DNA of 6,115 nt, taken from the NCBI GenBank assembly GCA_002477505.1, contig DLQB01000091.1, positions 24,350 through 30,464 of the forward strand, read 5' to 3'. A model generated the notes under the pieces. It was not told the DNA's origin. It ran no database searches and worked only from the letters and a program-made list of their open reading frames with translations. Positions 1 through 5,317 of this stretch are shown here, in pieces. A program made the translations under genes and the position numbers. The stretch's first letter is position 1. Every line of letters begins with the position of its first letter. The DNA comes from Flavobacteriales bacterium UBA7443. GTDB lineage: Bacteria > Bacteroidota > Bacteroidia > Flavobacteriales_D > Sanyastnellaceae.

Positions 1-447
1 GGCCAATACAACCGAGTCGTCGGGCTGTCGCCGTTTGAGCGCTTCTACCTAGGGGGTGTATTCCTCAGCGGATTCGTCTTGGATGGCAGAGAAATCATCA
101 ATTTGCGTGGATTCGATGATTTGTCATTGACCATGCCGGATCAAAATACGGGGGCACCTGTCATCGCAAAATATGGAGCGGAGTTGCGCTACCCGCTGTC
201 CACCAATCCGAGCGCAACCATTTACATGCTTGCATTCATGGATGCCGGGAAAACGTGGGCAGATGCGCGTGAGTTCAATCCGTTCGAAGTTTATCGATCT
301 GCGGGAGTGGGGATGAGAATCTTCCTTCCTATGTTTGGTCTGCTTGGTTTGGATTATGGCTGGCGCTTGGATGACATTCCAACGCAACCGAACATGTCGC
401 GCGGTCAATTTCACTTTAGCATCGGCATGAATACCGGTGACCTCTAA
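1..447 (+). CDS. bamA: BamA, outer-membrane protein assembly factor, C-terminal part (5' end outside window)
   Basis: The reading frame is open from base 1 to the TAA at 445-447, giving 148 residues of the C-terminal beta-barrel of an Omp85/BamA protein; the POTRA domains and most of the barrel lie upstream of the window. BamA inserts and folds beta-barrel proteins in the outer membrane. Visible family marks are the L6-loop motif LRGF (residues 35-38, bases 103-114), the strand FMDAGKTW (residues 79-86), and GVGMRIFLPMFGLLGLDYGW (residues 102-121), which is typical of the Bacteroidota version. The last strand is FHFSIG (137-142), followed by the extra residues MNTGDL, so the chain does not end on the usual aromatic residue. 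It is the first visible gene of a plus-strand run with two OmpH chaperones and murI; the next gene begins 12 bases after the stop. The TTG at base 79 is an internal leucine, not a start. Family assignment is secure; the full length cannot be judged. Confidence 0.93.
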   Translation, partial: GQYNRVVGLSPFERFYLGGVFLSGFVLDGREIINLRGFDDLSLTMPDQNTGAPVIAKYGAELRYPLSTNPSATIYMLAFMDAGKTWADAREFNPFEVYRSAGVGMRIFLPMFGLLGLDYGWRLDDIPTQPNMSRGQFHFSIGMNTGDL

Positions 448-459
448 CGAACATTTGAA

Positions 460-1149
460 ATGAAACGAAATAGAAATTTGCTCATTGCCACGGTCGCTGT
501 TTTAGCGAGCATCTCTGTCGCGCAGGCACAGAAGTTTGCTTACGTGGATACCGACTACGTGCTGCTGCATTTGCAGGAATATGCCGATGCCCAGTCCGAA
601 CTCAACCAGTTGGCCATTGATTGGCAGGTGGAGATTGAAACAAAGCTCCAATCGATTGAACGCTTGGAGCTTGCGTATCGTGCGGAGCGTGTTTTGTTGA
701 CTGCAGAGATGCGGGCAAAACGTGAAGAGGAAATCAGCACCAAACGATTGGAGGCGCGGGAACTGCAGAAATCGAAATTTGGCGTCGACGGGGAGTTGTT
801 TCAAAAGCGCCAGGAATTGATTCAGCCCGTGCAAGACCAGGTATTCGAAGAACTCAAGGACATCGCGAGTGGCAGCGGTTACATGGTTGTATTTGACAAG
901 AGCAATCAAAGCAATATGCTTTATACCAATCCGAAGTACGATATTTCGGATCGCTTGATCAAGGCATTGGGCTATGTTCCGGGCGAAACATTGGAATCCG
1001 AGACAAAAGAGGGCGAGGAAGGCAAGTCATTGAAAGACAAGGCCAAAGACGCCATGGAGCAAGGAAAGGGAGCGGCAACAGATCGGATGCGCGGAGCAGC
1101 GAGTGGGATGCGAGGAGGAAACACAGTAAACAGCAAAGGCAAGAATTAG
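460..1149 (+). CDS. ompH: OmpH/Skp-family periplasmic chaperone, first copy, with charged C-terminal tail
   Basis: This is a 229-residue protein starting at ATG 460. Residues 1-23 form a Sec signal peptide: basic MKRNR, a hydrophobic core, and a cleavage site at AQA|Q. The mature protein opens with QKFAYVDTDYVL, the usual OmpH start, and has a long Glu/Lys/Gln-rich helical region (about 40-130) expected to form the coiled-coil tentacles that hold unfolded outer-membrane proteins. A short beta segment, GYMVVFDKS (140-148), closes the core. Skp-type proteins are trimeric periplasmic chaperones delivering clients to BamA, which fits its place directly behind bamA. Unlike the second copy, it carries about 50 extra residues (177-229), rich in Lys, Glu, Gly and Met, which look disordered. 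No Shine-Dalgarno sequence is visible upstream. The signal peptide placement fixes the start. Function is inferred from family and context. Confidence 0.92.
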   Translation: MKRNRNLLIATVAVLASISVAQAQKFAYVDTDYVLLHLQEYADAQSELNQLAIDWQVEIETKLQSIERLELAYRAERVLLTAEMRAKREEEISTKRLEARELQKSKFGVDGELFQKRQELIQPVQDQVFEELKDIASGSGYMVVFDKSNQSNMLYTNPKYDISDRLIKALGYVPGETLESETKEGEEGKSLKDKAKDAMEQGKGAATDRMRGAASGMRGGNTVNSKGKN

Positions 1150-1152
1150 CGC

Positions 1153-1172
1153 GAAGGGCTTGCAAGTCCTTC
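1153..1172 (+). promoter_or_regulatory. Intercistronic inverted repeat (possible RNA hairpin) between the two ompH genes
   Basis: Bases GAAGGGCT (1153-1160) pair with AGTCCTTC (1165-1172) around the tetraloop TGCA. This gives eight pairs, one of them a G-U wobble, beginning three bases after the stop of the first ompH. No T-run follows (the next bases are CATCATCATTT), so it does not look like an intrinsic terminator. It could be an mRNA-stabilising or processing hairpin that sets different levels of the two chaperones, or it may be chance. The pairing is seen in the sequence; any role is inference. Confidence 0.4.
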
Positions 1173-1204
1173 CATCATCATTTAAGTATCAAATCATCTA
1201 CAAT

Positions 1205-1699
1205 ATGAAGCACGTTATAATGGTCATCGGAATGGTGACCGCCATCTCATTTTCGGGGTTAGCACAAAAATTTGGACACATTGATTCGCAGGAGATCCTG
1301 CTCAATATGCCGGAAAGAGCAGATGCTCAGACTGCCATTGAAGCGCGAGCGGCTGAGTATGAAGCCGAAATTGCACGCATGCAACAGGATTTGCAAACGA
1401 AGTTTGCGGAATACCAGGCAAAGGGTGAGACGTGGCCGGATGCCATTCGCCAGCAGAAAGAACGCGAACTGCAATCGTTGGACCAAGGCATGCAAGAGTT
1501 CGGGGCAACCGTGCAGAACGAATTGGCCCAATTGGAACAACAGTTATTGATGCCCATGATTGAGCGGGTTCAAGAGGCCATCAATGGCGTGGGGGCGGAA
1601 AATGGATTCACTTACATCTTTGACACAAGCTCAGGAGCCACTGTTTACACGGGAGGTGAAGATGTAGGCGGATTGGTTCGCTCCAAGCTCGGCATGTAA
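1205..1699 (+). CDS. ompH: OmpH/Skp-family periplasmic chaperone, second copy
   Basis: The protein has 164 residues, starting at ATG 1205. A longer in-frame version from TTG 1160 is possible but would put 15 unrelated residues ahead of the signal peptide and start inside the intercistronic hairpin. From 1205 the chain begins with a clean signal sequence (residues 1-20, MKHVIMVIGM then TAISFSGLA|Q). The mature N-terminus QKFGHIDSQEILLNMPERAD mirrors the first copy (QKFAYVDTDYVLLHL...EYADAQ), marking the pair as paralogues. Residues about 38-125 are rich in Glu, Gln, Ala and Lys and should form the coiled-coil arms; GFTYIFDTS (134-142) is the closing beta segment. At 164 residues it is a standard-length Skp/OmpH protein, without the charged tail of its neighbour. 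It should act as a periplasmic holdase for outer-membrane proteins with BamA. murI starts 4 or 10 bases after its stop, so the two are likely co-transcribed. Confidence 0.92.
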   Translation: MKHVIMVIGMVTAISFSGLAQKFGHIDSQEILLNMPERADAQTAIEARAAEYEAEIARMQQDLQTKFAEYQAKGETWPDAIRQQKERELQSLDQGMQEFGATVQNELAQLEQQLLMPMIERVQEAINGVGAENGFTYIFDTSSGATVYTGGEDVGGLVRSKLGM

Positions 1700-1703
1700 G
1701 CTG

Positions 1704-2525
1704 TTGGCTGTGCCAAAGGCCTTTCGACCCATTGGAATATTTGATTCTGGAATCGGAGGATTGACAGTCGCTCGGGCGATTTCAAAACGGTTTCCACAGC
1801 ATCCTTTGATTTATTTTGGGGACACAGCGCACCTTCCATACGGGGAGAAAAGCCCAGAATTGATTCGGCATTATGCGGCTCGAATCACGCGGGAATTGGT
1901 GGATTTGGAATGCGGAGCGATTGTCATAGCCTGCAATTCGGCTTCGAGCAATGCACTGGAAGAGGTGCGAAGAATCGCTGGAGCCTCAATTCCGGTCATT
2001 GACGTGATTCAACCGGTGGTTGCGGCGGTAGTCCAACGATTTGAAGGTCAATACATAGGTGTGATTGGGACCCGTGCAACCATTGAGTCTGGATGGTATC
2101 AGCGGTTGTTGGAGGAGCGAGGTTGTCGGGTCAAAGCCAAGGCCACACCGTTGCTGGCATCCGCGATTGAAGAAGGTTTTCATGCCGGCAAAGTTTCGTC
2201 CGCCTTGATTGAGGCGTACCTCGCGGAGGGAACCTTCGATGGCATCAAAGCGCTCGTCCTGGGGTGCACGCATTATCCGCTCATTTCTCAAGAGATCTCC
2301 AGCTTATTGCCCGAGGGTGTGGAAGTCATCGACAGCGCAGATTCGGTCGCTCGCGCATTGAGTGAGGCGAGCGATGACTTTGTGATGGGAGAATCAGATT
2401 CTCAAAATCCGGGACGAAGGCGCTTCATCGTTTCAGATTTGACCCGTTCGTTCCAGCTGGGAGCGAAGCGATTTTTTGGATCTCCTGTGATTTTGGAGGA
2501 ACGGAAGCTGAGCGGTCAGGCTTAA
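1704..2525 (+). CDS. murI: Glutamate racemase MurI
   Basis: MurI is a cytoplasmic, cofactor-independent racemase converting L-glutamate to D-glutamate for the peptidoglycan stem peptide. The 273-residue length is normal. All signature elements are present: IGIFDSGIGGLTV (residues 10-22) with the catalytic-site Asp14-Ser15, PYG (45-47), the first catalytic cysteine in ACNSASSNAL (Cys77), and the second in LGCTHYP (Cys188, with His190 after it). These two cysteines are the acid/base pair of the aspartate/glutamate racemase family. No ATG is available: an in-frame TAG at 1665-1667 closes the frame upstream, and the only start codons before the DSG motif are TTG 1704 and GTG 1710 (271 residues). 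TTG is used here as the longest choice, but GTG is just as plausible. It lies 4 bases after ompH and is the last gene of the plus-strand run. Two inverted repeats lie near its 3' end. Confidence 0.95.
   Translation: MAVPKAFRPIGIFDSGIGGLTVARAISKRFPQHPLIYFGDTAHLPYGEKSPELIRHYAARITRELVDLECGAIVIACNSASSNALEEVRRIAGASIPVIDVIQPVVAAVVQRFEGQYIGVIGTRATIESGWYQRLLEERGCRVKAKATPLLASAIEEGFHAGKVSSALIEAYLAEGTFDGIKALVLGCTHYPLISQEISSLLPEGVEVIDSADSVARALSEASDDFVMGESDSQNPGRRRFIVSDLTRSFQLGAKRFFGSPVILEERKLSGQA
2347..2403 (+). repeat. Two consecutive short inverted repeats inside the 3' part of murI
   Basis: TCGCTCGC (2347-2354) is a perfect inverted match to GCGAGCGA (2367-2374) with a 12-base loop. Fifteen bases further on, GAGAATC (2389-2395) matches GATTCTC (2397-2403) around a single A, so it would open to a small loop in RNA. 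They encode the poorly conserved segment around residues 215-233 of MurI. They sit about 120 bases before the murI stop, close to the convergent junction with the minus-strand genes. The matches are directly visible; a role in RNA structure is speculative and codon constraints may explain them. Confidence 0.25.
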
Positions 2526-2546
2526 GTCGTTTTGTCCACGGGAACT
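2526..2546. other. 21-base convergent junction between murI and the minus-strand operon
   Basis: Only 21 bases separate the murI stop (2523-2525) from the stop of the minus-strand carbonic-anhydrase-like gene (2547-2549). I see no GC-rich stem followed by a T-run on either strand, only a 4-base AAGT/ACTT match across the gap. The two transcripts therefore either end by factor-dependent termination or overlap into each other's coding regions. Confidence 0.6.
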
Positions 2547-3071
2547 TCAATCAAACCACTTGGTGTAATCAACGTAACGTTTTGAAGTATCGGCCAGGGA
2601 TGCCTTCAATTCCGCGCGGACCATCCCACGATTCGTAGCGGGAACACCCGCCCAAAGGGTGTTAGGAGGTACTTCTGTATTCTCAAGGATGACGGCTCCT
2701 GCCGCGACGACGGCTCCCCGACCAATCGTCGCTCCGTCCATGACAATTGCTCCCATTCCAATCAATGCACCGGATCCAACGAGCGCACCATGCACGATTG
2801 CATTATGCCCAATACTGGCATCATCTTCAATGGTGGTTTGGCTTTTGTCGAGCGTCCCGTGAATGACCGCACCATCCTGAATATTGACCCGCTTTCCGAT
2901 GGTAATGGGTGAAACATCCCCCCGGATAACGGCATTGAACCAACACGAACTTTCTTCGGCCATCGTGACCTGGCCAATTACGGATGCATTCGGAGCCAGC
3001 CAGCAACTGTCGTGGATTTGAGGTGTAATCCCCCGGCAGGCAATCACACGGCGTGAAGATTCAGGATTCAT
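2547..3071 (-). CDS. Gamma-carbonic-anhydrase-family hexapeptide-repeat protein
   Basis: This is a 174-residue left-handed beta-helix protein of the gamma-carbonic anhydrase/PaaY/YrdA group. Hexapeptide repeats run from about residue 25 (LAPNASVIGQVTM) to 145 (AGVPATNRG), ending in a C-terminal helix (about 149-174). The three zinc-ligand histidines are present with correct spacing: His71 in VIHGT, then His89 and His94 in IGHNAIVHG. The conserved Arg50-Gly-Asp52 and Gln65-Asp66 pairs of the active site are also there. In the family the zinc site forms between subunits of a trimer, so the protein could bind metal and hydrate CO2. Many bacterial members are nonetheless weak or inactive as carbonic anhydrases, and some are thioesterases or acyl-carrier-type proteins. 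It is cytoplasmic, with no signal peptide. Its ATG overlaps the stop of the upstream ATPase gene in an ATGA, implying translational coupling. Family is certain; the actual reaction is not. Confidence 0.9.
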   Translation of the reverse strand: MNPESSRRVIACRGITPQIHDSCWLAPNASVIGQVTMAEESSCWFNAVIRGDVSPITIGKRVNIQDGAVIHGTLDKSQTTIEDDASIGHNAIVHGALVGSGALIGMGAIVMDGATIGRGAVVAAGAVILENTEVPPNTLWAGVPATNRGMVRAELKASLADTSKRYVDYTKWFD

Positions 3072-4660
3072 CGTATATCAGGTTTAATTGCTTCAGAGGG
3101 GTAATTGCGCCAATTGGTACTTTGTCCGTTTTTCCACCAATTGGGACGGTCAAATATCCGGAATTGGCAGGCGAAAGCAACACTTTCCATGTCAATTTCA
3201 GGCCTTGAGTTTTTGGAGCATTCGGGCCATTCCTTGATCAACGCGTGCGTACGAGCGATGTTTTTCAAAGAATGTACTTCCCGCAGCGAGCAGCGATGAT
3301 GGCTCGTATGATCTTCGAGGGCCTTAACGCTCGCAGTGTCCCAGGTGAGGTCGAGTCCAGGCTGGTCGGTCAGGATCTTTCGAACCTGCTGGACAGCGGC
3401 GCGCGCATTTGCCAATGAGGACAATCCGGTCGTTGCTTCAGAAGGCAACGCCGAATCCACGCCCTTCTCGACAGTGGTTTCCAAATGAAGTTGAAAACGC
3501 GCGCTGATCGGTCCCGTGATGCGATGCAAGTACCGGTTGATGACACTGGCAGTGCATGAGCATTTGCGCTGTCTGTCTTGAAAAAAACCACAGGGGCACG
3601 GATTGGCCGTGGCGACCACGAGGGCTTGAAAAGGCAAATGGAGTGCGCCGGAAGTCCGCCCAATCTGGATGGTTTGTTGTTCCATGGGTGTGCGCAGGCT
3701 TTCAATGCAACTCCGATTAAATTCAGGAAATTCATCCAAGGCAAGTACACCACCATGGGCCATGGTGCACTCTCCGGCAACGGCACGTTCTTTATTCCAT
3801 GTGCCAAAGAGTCCAGCGGCAGAGGATTGGGCGTGTGGAGCCCGAAACGGAGGGACTTCGGAGAGGGGCATGGTTTCACCGCGTGAAGTATGCCAACCCT
3901 GAAGCTTCATCGCCGTGGCTTCATTCAAAGGAGGCAAAAGTTCATGGATGCAACGTGCCATCATCGATTTACCCGTTCCGGGAGGCCCAATGATCAAAGT
4001 GTGATGCTGTCCTGCAGCTGCGACCAGCAGCGCCAATCGCTGCTGATTGTTGAGCCGAATGGTTTCGAATAGGGATGCGGTTTCATCCATTCGTTTGATG
4101 CGTCCGTTCCAGCTGTTTTTCGATCTCAAAATAGGCAACTGTCGCTGGCCATTCAACGCTTCCACCAATTCACTTAAGTGGCTGCATCGGCGATGAATGT
4201 GCCTTTTTTCTTTTGTTTGTGGCGGAGGCTGGATCAGCCCAGGGGTGTAAATGTTCCACACGTTTCGAGGGGAAGGAACGTTGACGATTTCGAATTGAGG
4301 GACGCTTGTGGTGGAGGAGAGGCTGCCATCCAGCGCTATTTCTCCAATGAAAAGGGAATGTTCCACAACTTCGGAGGGGATATAGCCCATGCTAGTGAGG
4401 AGACCAATGGCAATCGGCAAATCGAGGTGAGCGGTATGGGCATGATGCATTTCAGGGCCAACGTGCAAGGTGATCGCACCTGAAGGCCTCTGCCATCCGC
4501 ATGTTTCAAAGGCGGCGAAAACCCGCGCGAGGCAATGCCTCATTGCATTCCATGAAATCCCCGAAGCGTGAATGCGTGCGCCTTTGGTGCGGTGAACTTG
4601 AACCGACACCATGCGCGCGCTCGAGCCGGAAATTCCGACTCCGTGCGTTGAAGCCAACAT
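3068..4660 (-). CDS. Divergent YifB/ComM-like Mg-chelatase-type AAA+ ATPase
   Basis: This 530-residue protein has the YifB/ComM layout. An N-terminal ChlI-like (Lon S16-fold) domain spans about 1-175, recognisable by LDLPIAIGLL (79-88), FIGEIALDG (104-112) and LSELVEALNG (162-171). The AAA+ core follows, with Walker A GPPGTGKS (225-232), the PFRAPH segment (271-276), Walker B GGVLALDEFPEF (303-314), the sensor ATANPCPCG with the four-cysteine set Cys355, 357, 367 and 369, and a possible arginine finger Arg388. The C-terminal Mg-chelatase-like helical domain (about 415-510) ends in FRIFDRPNWW. Known ComM is a hexameric DNA branch-migration helicase that helps integrate DNA during natural transformation; whether this one does so is inference. 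Oddities: the usual VGLPDxAVRES and ADLRKEG motifs of the N-domain are replaced, the DRID motif reads ARFQ, and about 20 extra residues follow the usual C-terminus. The frame is intact. It begins 11 bases after gmhA and overlaps the next gene by 4 bases. Confidence 0.88.
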   Translation of the reverse strand: MLASTHGVGISGSSARMVSVQVHRTKGARIHASGISWNAMRHCLARVFAAFETCGWQRPSGAITLHVGPEMHHAHTAHLDLPIAIGLLTSMGYIPSEVVEHSLFIGEIALDGSLSSTTSVPQFEIVNVPSPRNVWNIYTPGLIQPPPQTKEKRHIHRRCSHLSELVEALNGQRQLPILRSKNSWNGRIKRMDETASLFETIRLNNQQRLALLVAAAGQHHTLIIGPPGTGKSMMARCIHELLPPLNEATAMKLQGWHTSRGETMPLSEVPPFRAPHAQSSAAGLFGTWNKERAVAGECTMAHGGVLALDEFPEFNRSCIESLRTPMEQQTIQIGRTSGALHLPFQALVVATANPCPCGFFQDRQRKCSCTASVINRYLHRITGPISARFQLHLETTVEKGVDSALPSEATTGLSSLANARAAVQQVRKILTDQPGLDLTWDTASVKALEDHTSHHRCSLREVHSLKNIARTHALIKEWPECSKNSRPEIDMESVAFACQFRIFDRPNWWKNGQSTNWRNYPSEAIKPDIR

Positions 4661-4671
4661 GTAATTTCGAT

Positions 4672-5247
4672 TTACTGCTGACGCTCGATGGCATCAATCC
4701 AGGCGTGAATGACCTTGATGTGCACCTCTTGAACCCGATCGGCAAAGCCATTCCATGGTACGTCGATCACGACGTCGCACAACGCTTTGAGCTTTCCGCC
4801 ACCTCTTCCCGTGAGTCCAATGACCATCATGCCTTTGGCTTTGGCTTCCTTTGCTGCTTCTAACACATTGGCACTGTTGCCACTGGTAGATATGGCGAGG
4901 AGTGCATCGCCTGTTTTTCCTACCGCTTCTACAAATCGCGAAAAGATGAATTCAAACCCGTAGTCGTTACCCACGCAAGTAATGTGCGATGGGTCACTGC
5001 ACGATATGGCGGCAATGCCGGGCCGATGTTCGCGGTAACGGCCGCTCAGCTCTTCGGCAAAGTGCATGGCATCGCTCATGGAGCCTCCGTTGCCACATGA
5101 AATAATTTTCCCTCCTGCAGCGATGCATTTTGCCATTGCATCCGCACCGATTTCGACAGATTCCATGAATTCCGAATCGCTACGAACCTGCTCCAATAAT
5201 TGGGCGGCTTGTTCAAAATGCTCGGATATGCGTTCCTTTTTGTTCAT
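4672..5247 (-). CDS. gmhA: Phosphoheptose isomerase GmhA (D-sedoheptulose-7-phosphate isomerase)
   Basis: This 191-residue SIS-domain enzyme converts sedoheptulose 7-phosphate to D-glycero-D-manno-heptose 7-phosphate, the first step towards ADP-heptose or GDP-heptose for surface glycans. It strongly resembles E. coli GmhA as I remember it, and has nearly the same length (192). Shared stretches include SCGNGGS (50-56), MHFAEELSGRYRE (61-73), HITCVGNDYGF (88-98), AISTSGNSANV (118-128) and DRVQEVHIKVIH (170-181). The catalytic Glu65 and His181 (equivalent to Glu65 and His180 of E. coli) are both present. I chose ATG 5247 because the enzyme fold begins there (MNKKERISEHFEQA). An in-frame TTG at 5361 would add 38 unrelated residues and overlap dsbD. 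There is no Shine-Dalgarno sequence. The yifB-like gene starts 11 bases downstream, suggesting one transcript. No other heptose-pathway gene is in the window, so the fate of the product cannot be told. Confidence 0.95.
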   Translation of the reverse strand: MNKKERISEHFEQAAQLLEQVRSDSEFMESVEIGADAMAKCIAAGGKIISCGNGGSMSDAMHFAEELSGRYREHRPGIAAISCSDPSHITCVGNDYGFEFIFSRFVEAVGKTGDALLAISTSGNSANVLEAAKEAKAKGMMVIGLTGRGGGKLKALCDVVIDVPWNGFADRVQEVHIKVIHAWIDAIERQQ

Positions 5248-5317
5248 GGTGCGAAGCTGCGGCGTTAATCCAAATGCGTGAGAAGGTTTTTGTGGTTGCC
5301 CGGGTGCATTTCGTCCT
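5248..5317 (-). other. 70-base gap between dsbD and gmhA
   Basis: This is the longest non-coding stretch in the window. Read on the minus strand, it has no Bacteroidota-type promoter match (TTG, then TAnnTTTG), no terminator-like stem with a T-run, and no Shine-Dalgarno sequence ahead of gmhA. A CCCGGG palindrome (5299-5304 region) is the only notable word. Whether gmhA has its own promoter here or is read through from dsbD cannot be decided. Confidence 0.5.

Noticed and set aside
502..909. Minus-strand open frame of 135 codons opposite the first ompH
   Set aside because: It lies wholly antisense to a clear signal-peptide-bearing gene and shows no domain, no signal and no plausible context.
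1160..1204. Upstream TTG start for the second ompH
   Set aside because: It would place 15 residues before an otherwise perfect signal peptide and start inside the hairpin. ATG 1205 is clearly better.
3370..3879. Minus-strand open frame of 169 codons in another frame within the YifB-like gene
   Set aside because: It overlaps the conserved AAA+ core encoded in the true frame. Its Pro/Arg/Ser-rich composition is typical of an out-of-frame reading and no family is recognisable.
3068..4660. Idea that the YifB-like gene is a pseudogene
   Set aside because: The frame is unbroken for 530 codons, Walker A and B and the cysteine set are intact, and it is tightly packed between genes, so decay is not shown.
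4760..4775. Inverted repeat ACGTCG-ATCA-CGACGT
   Set aside because: It is within gmhA, coding for a conserved beta strand (VIDVP). Six-base arms are expected by chance and there is no regulatory context.
4501..4863. Plus-strand open frame of 120 codons over the yifB-gmhA boundary
   Set aside because: It is antisense to two solid genes and has no recognisable motifs.
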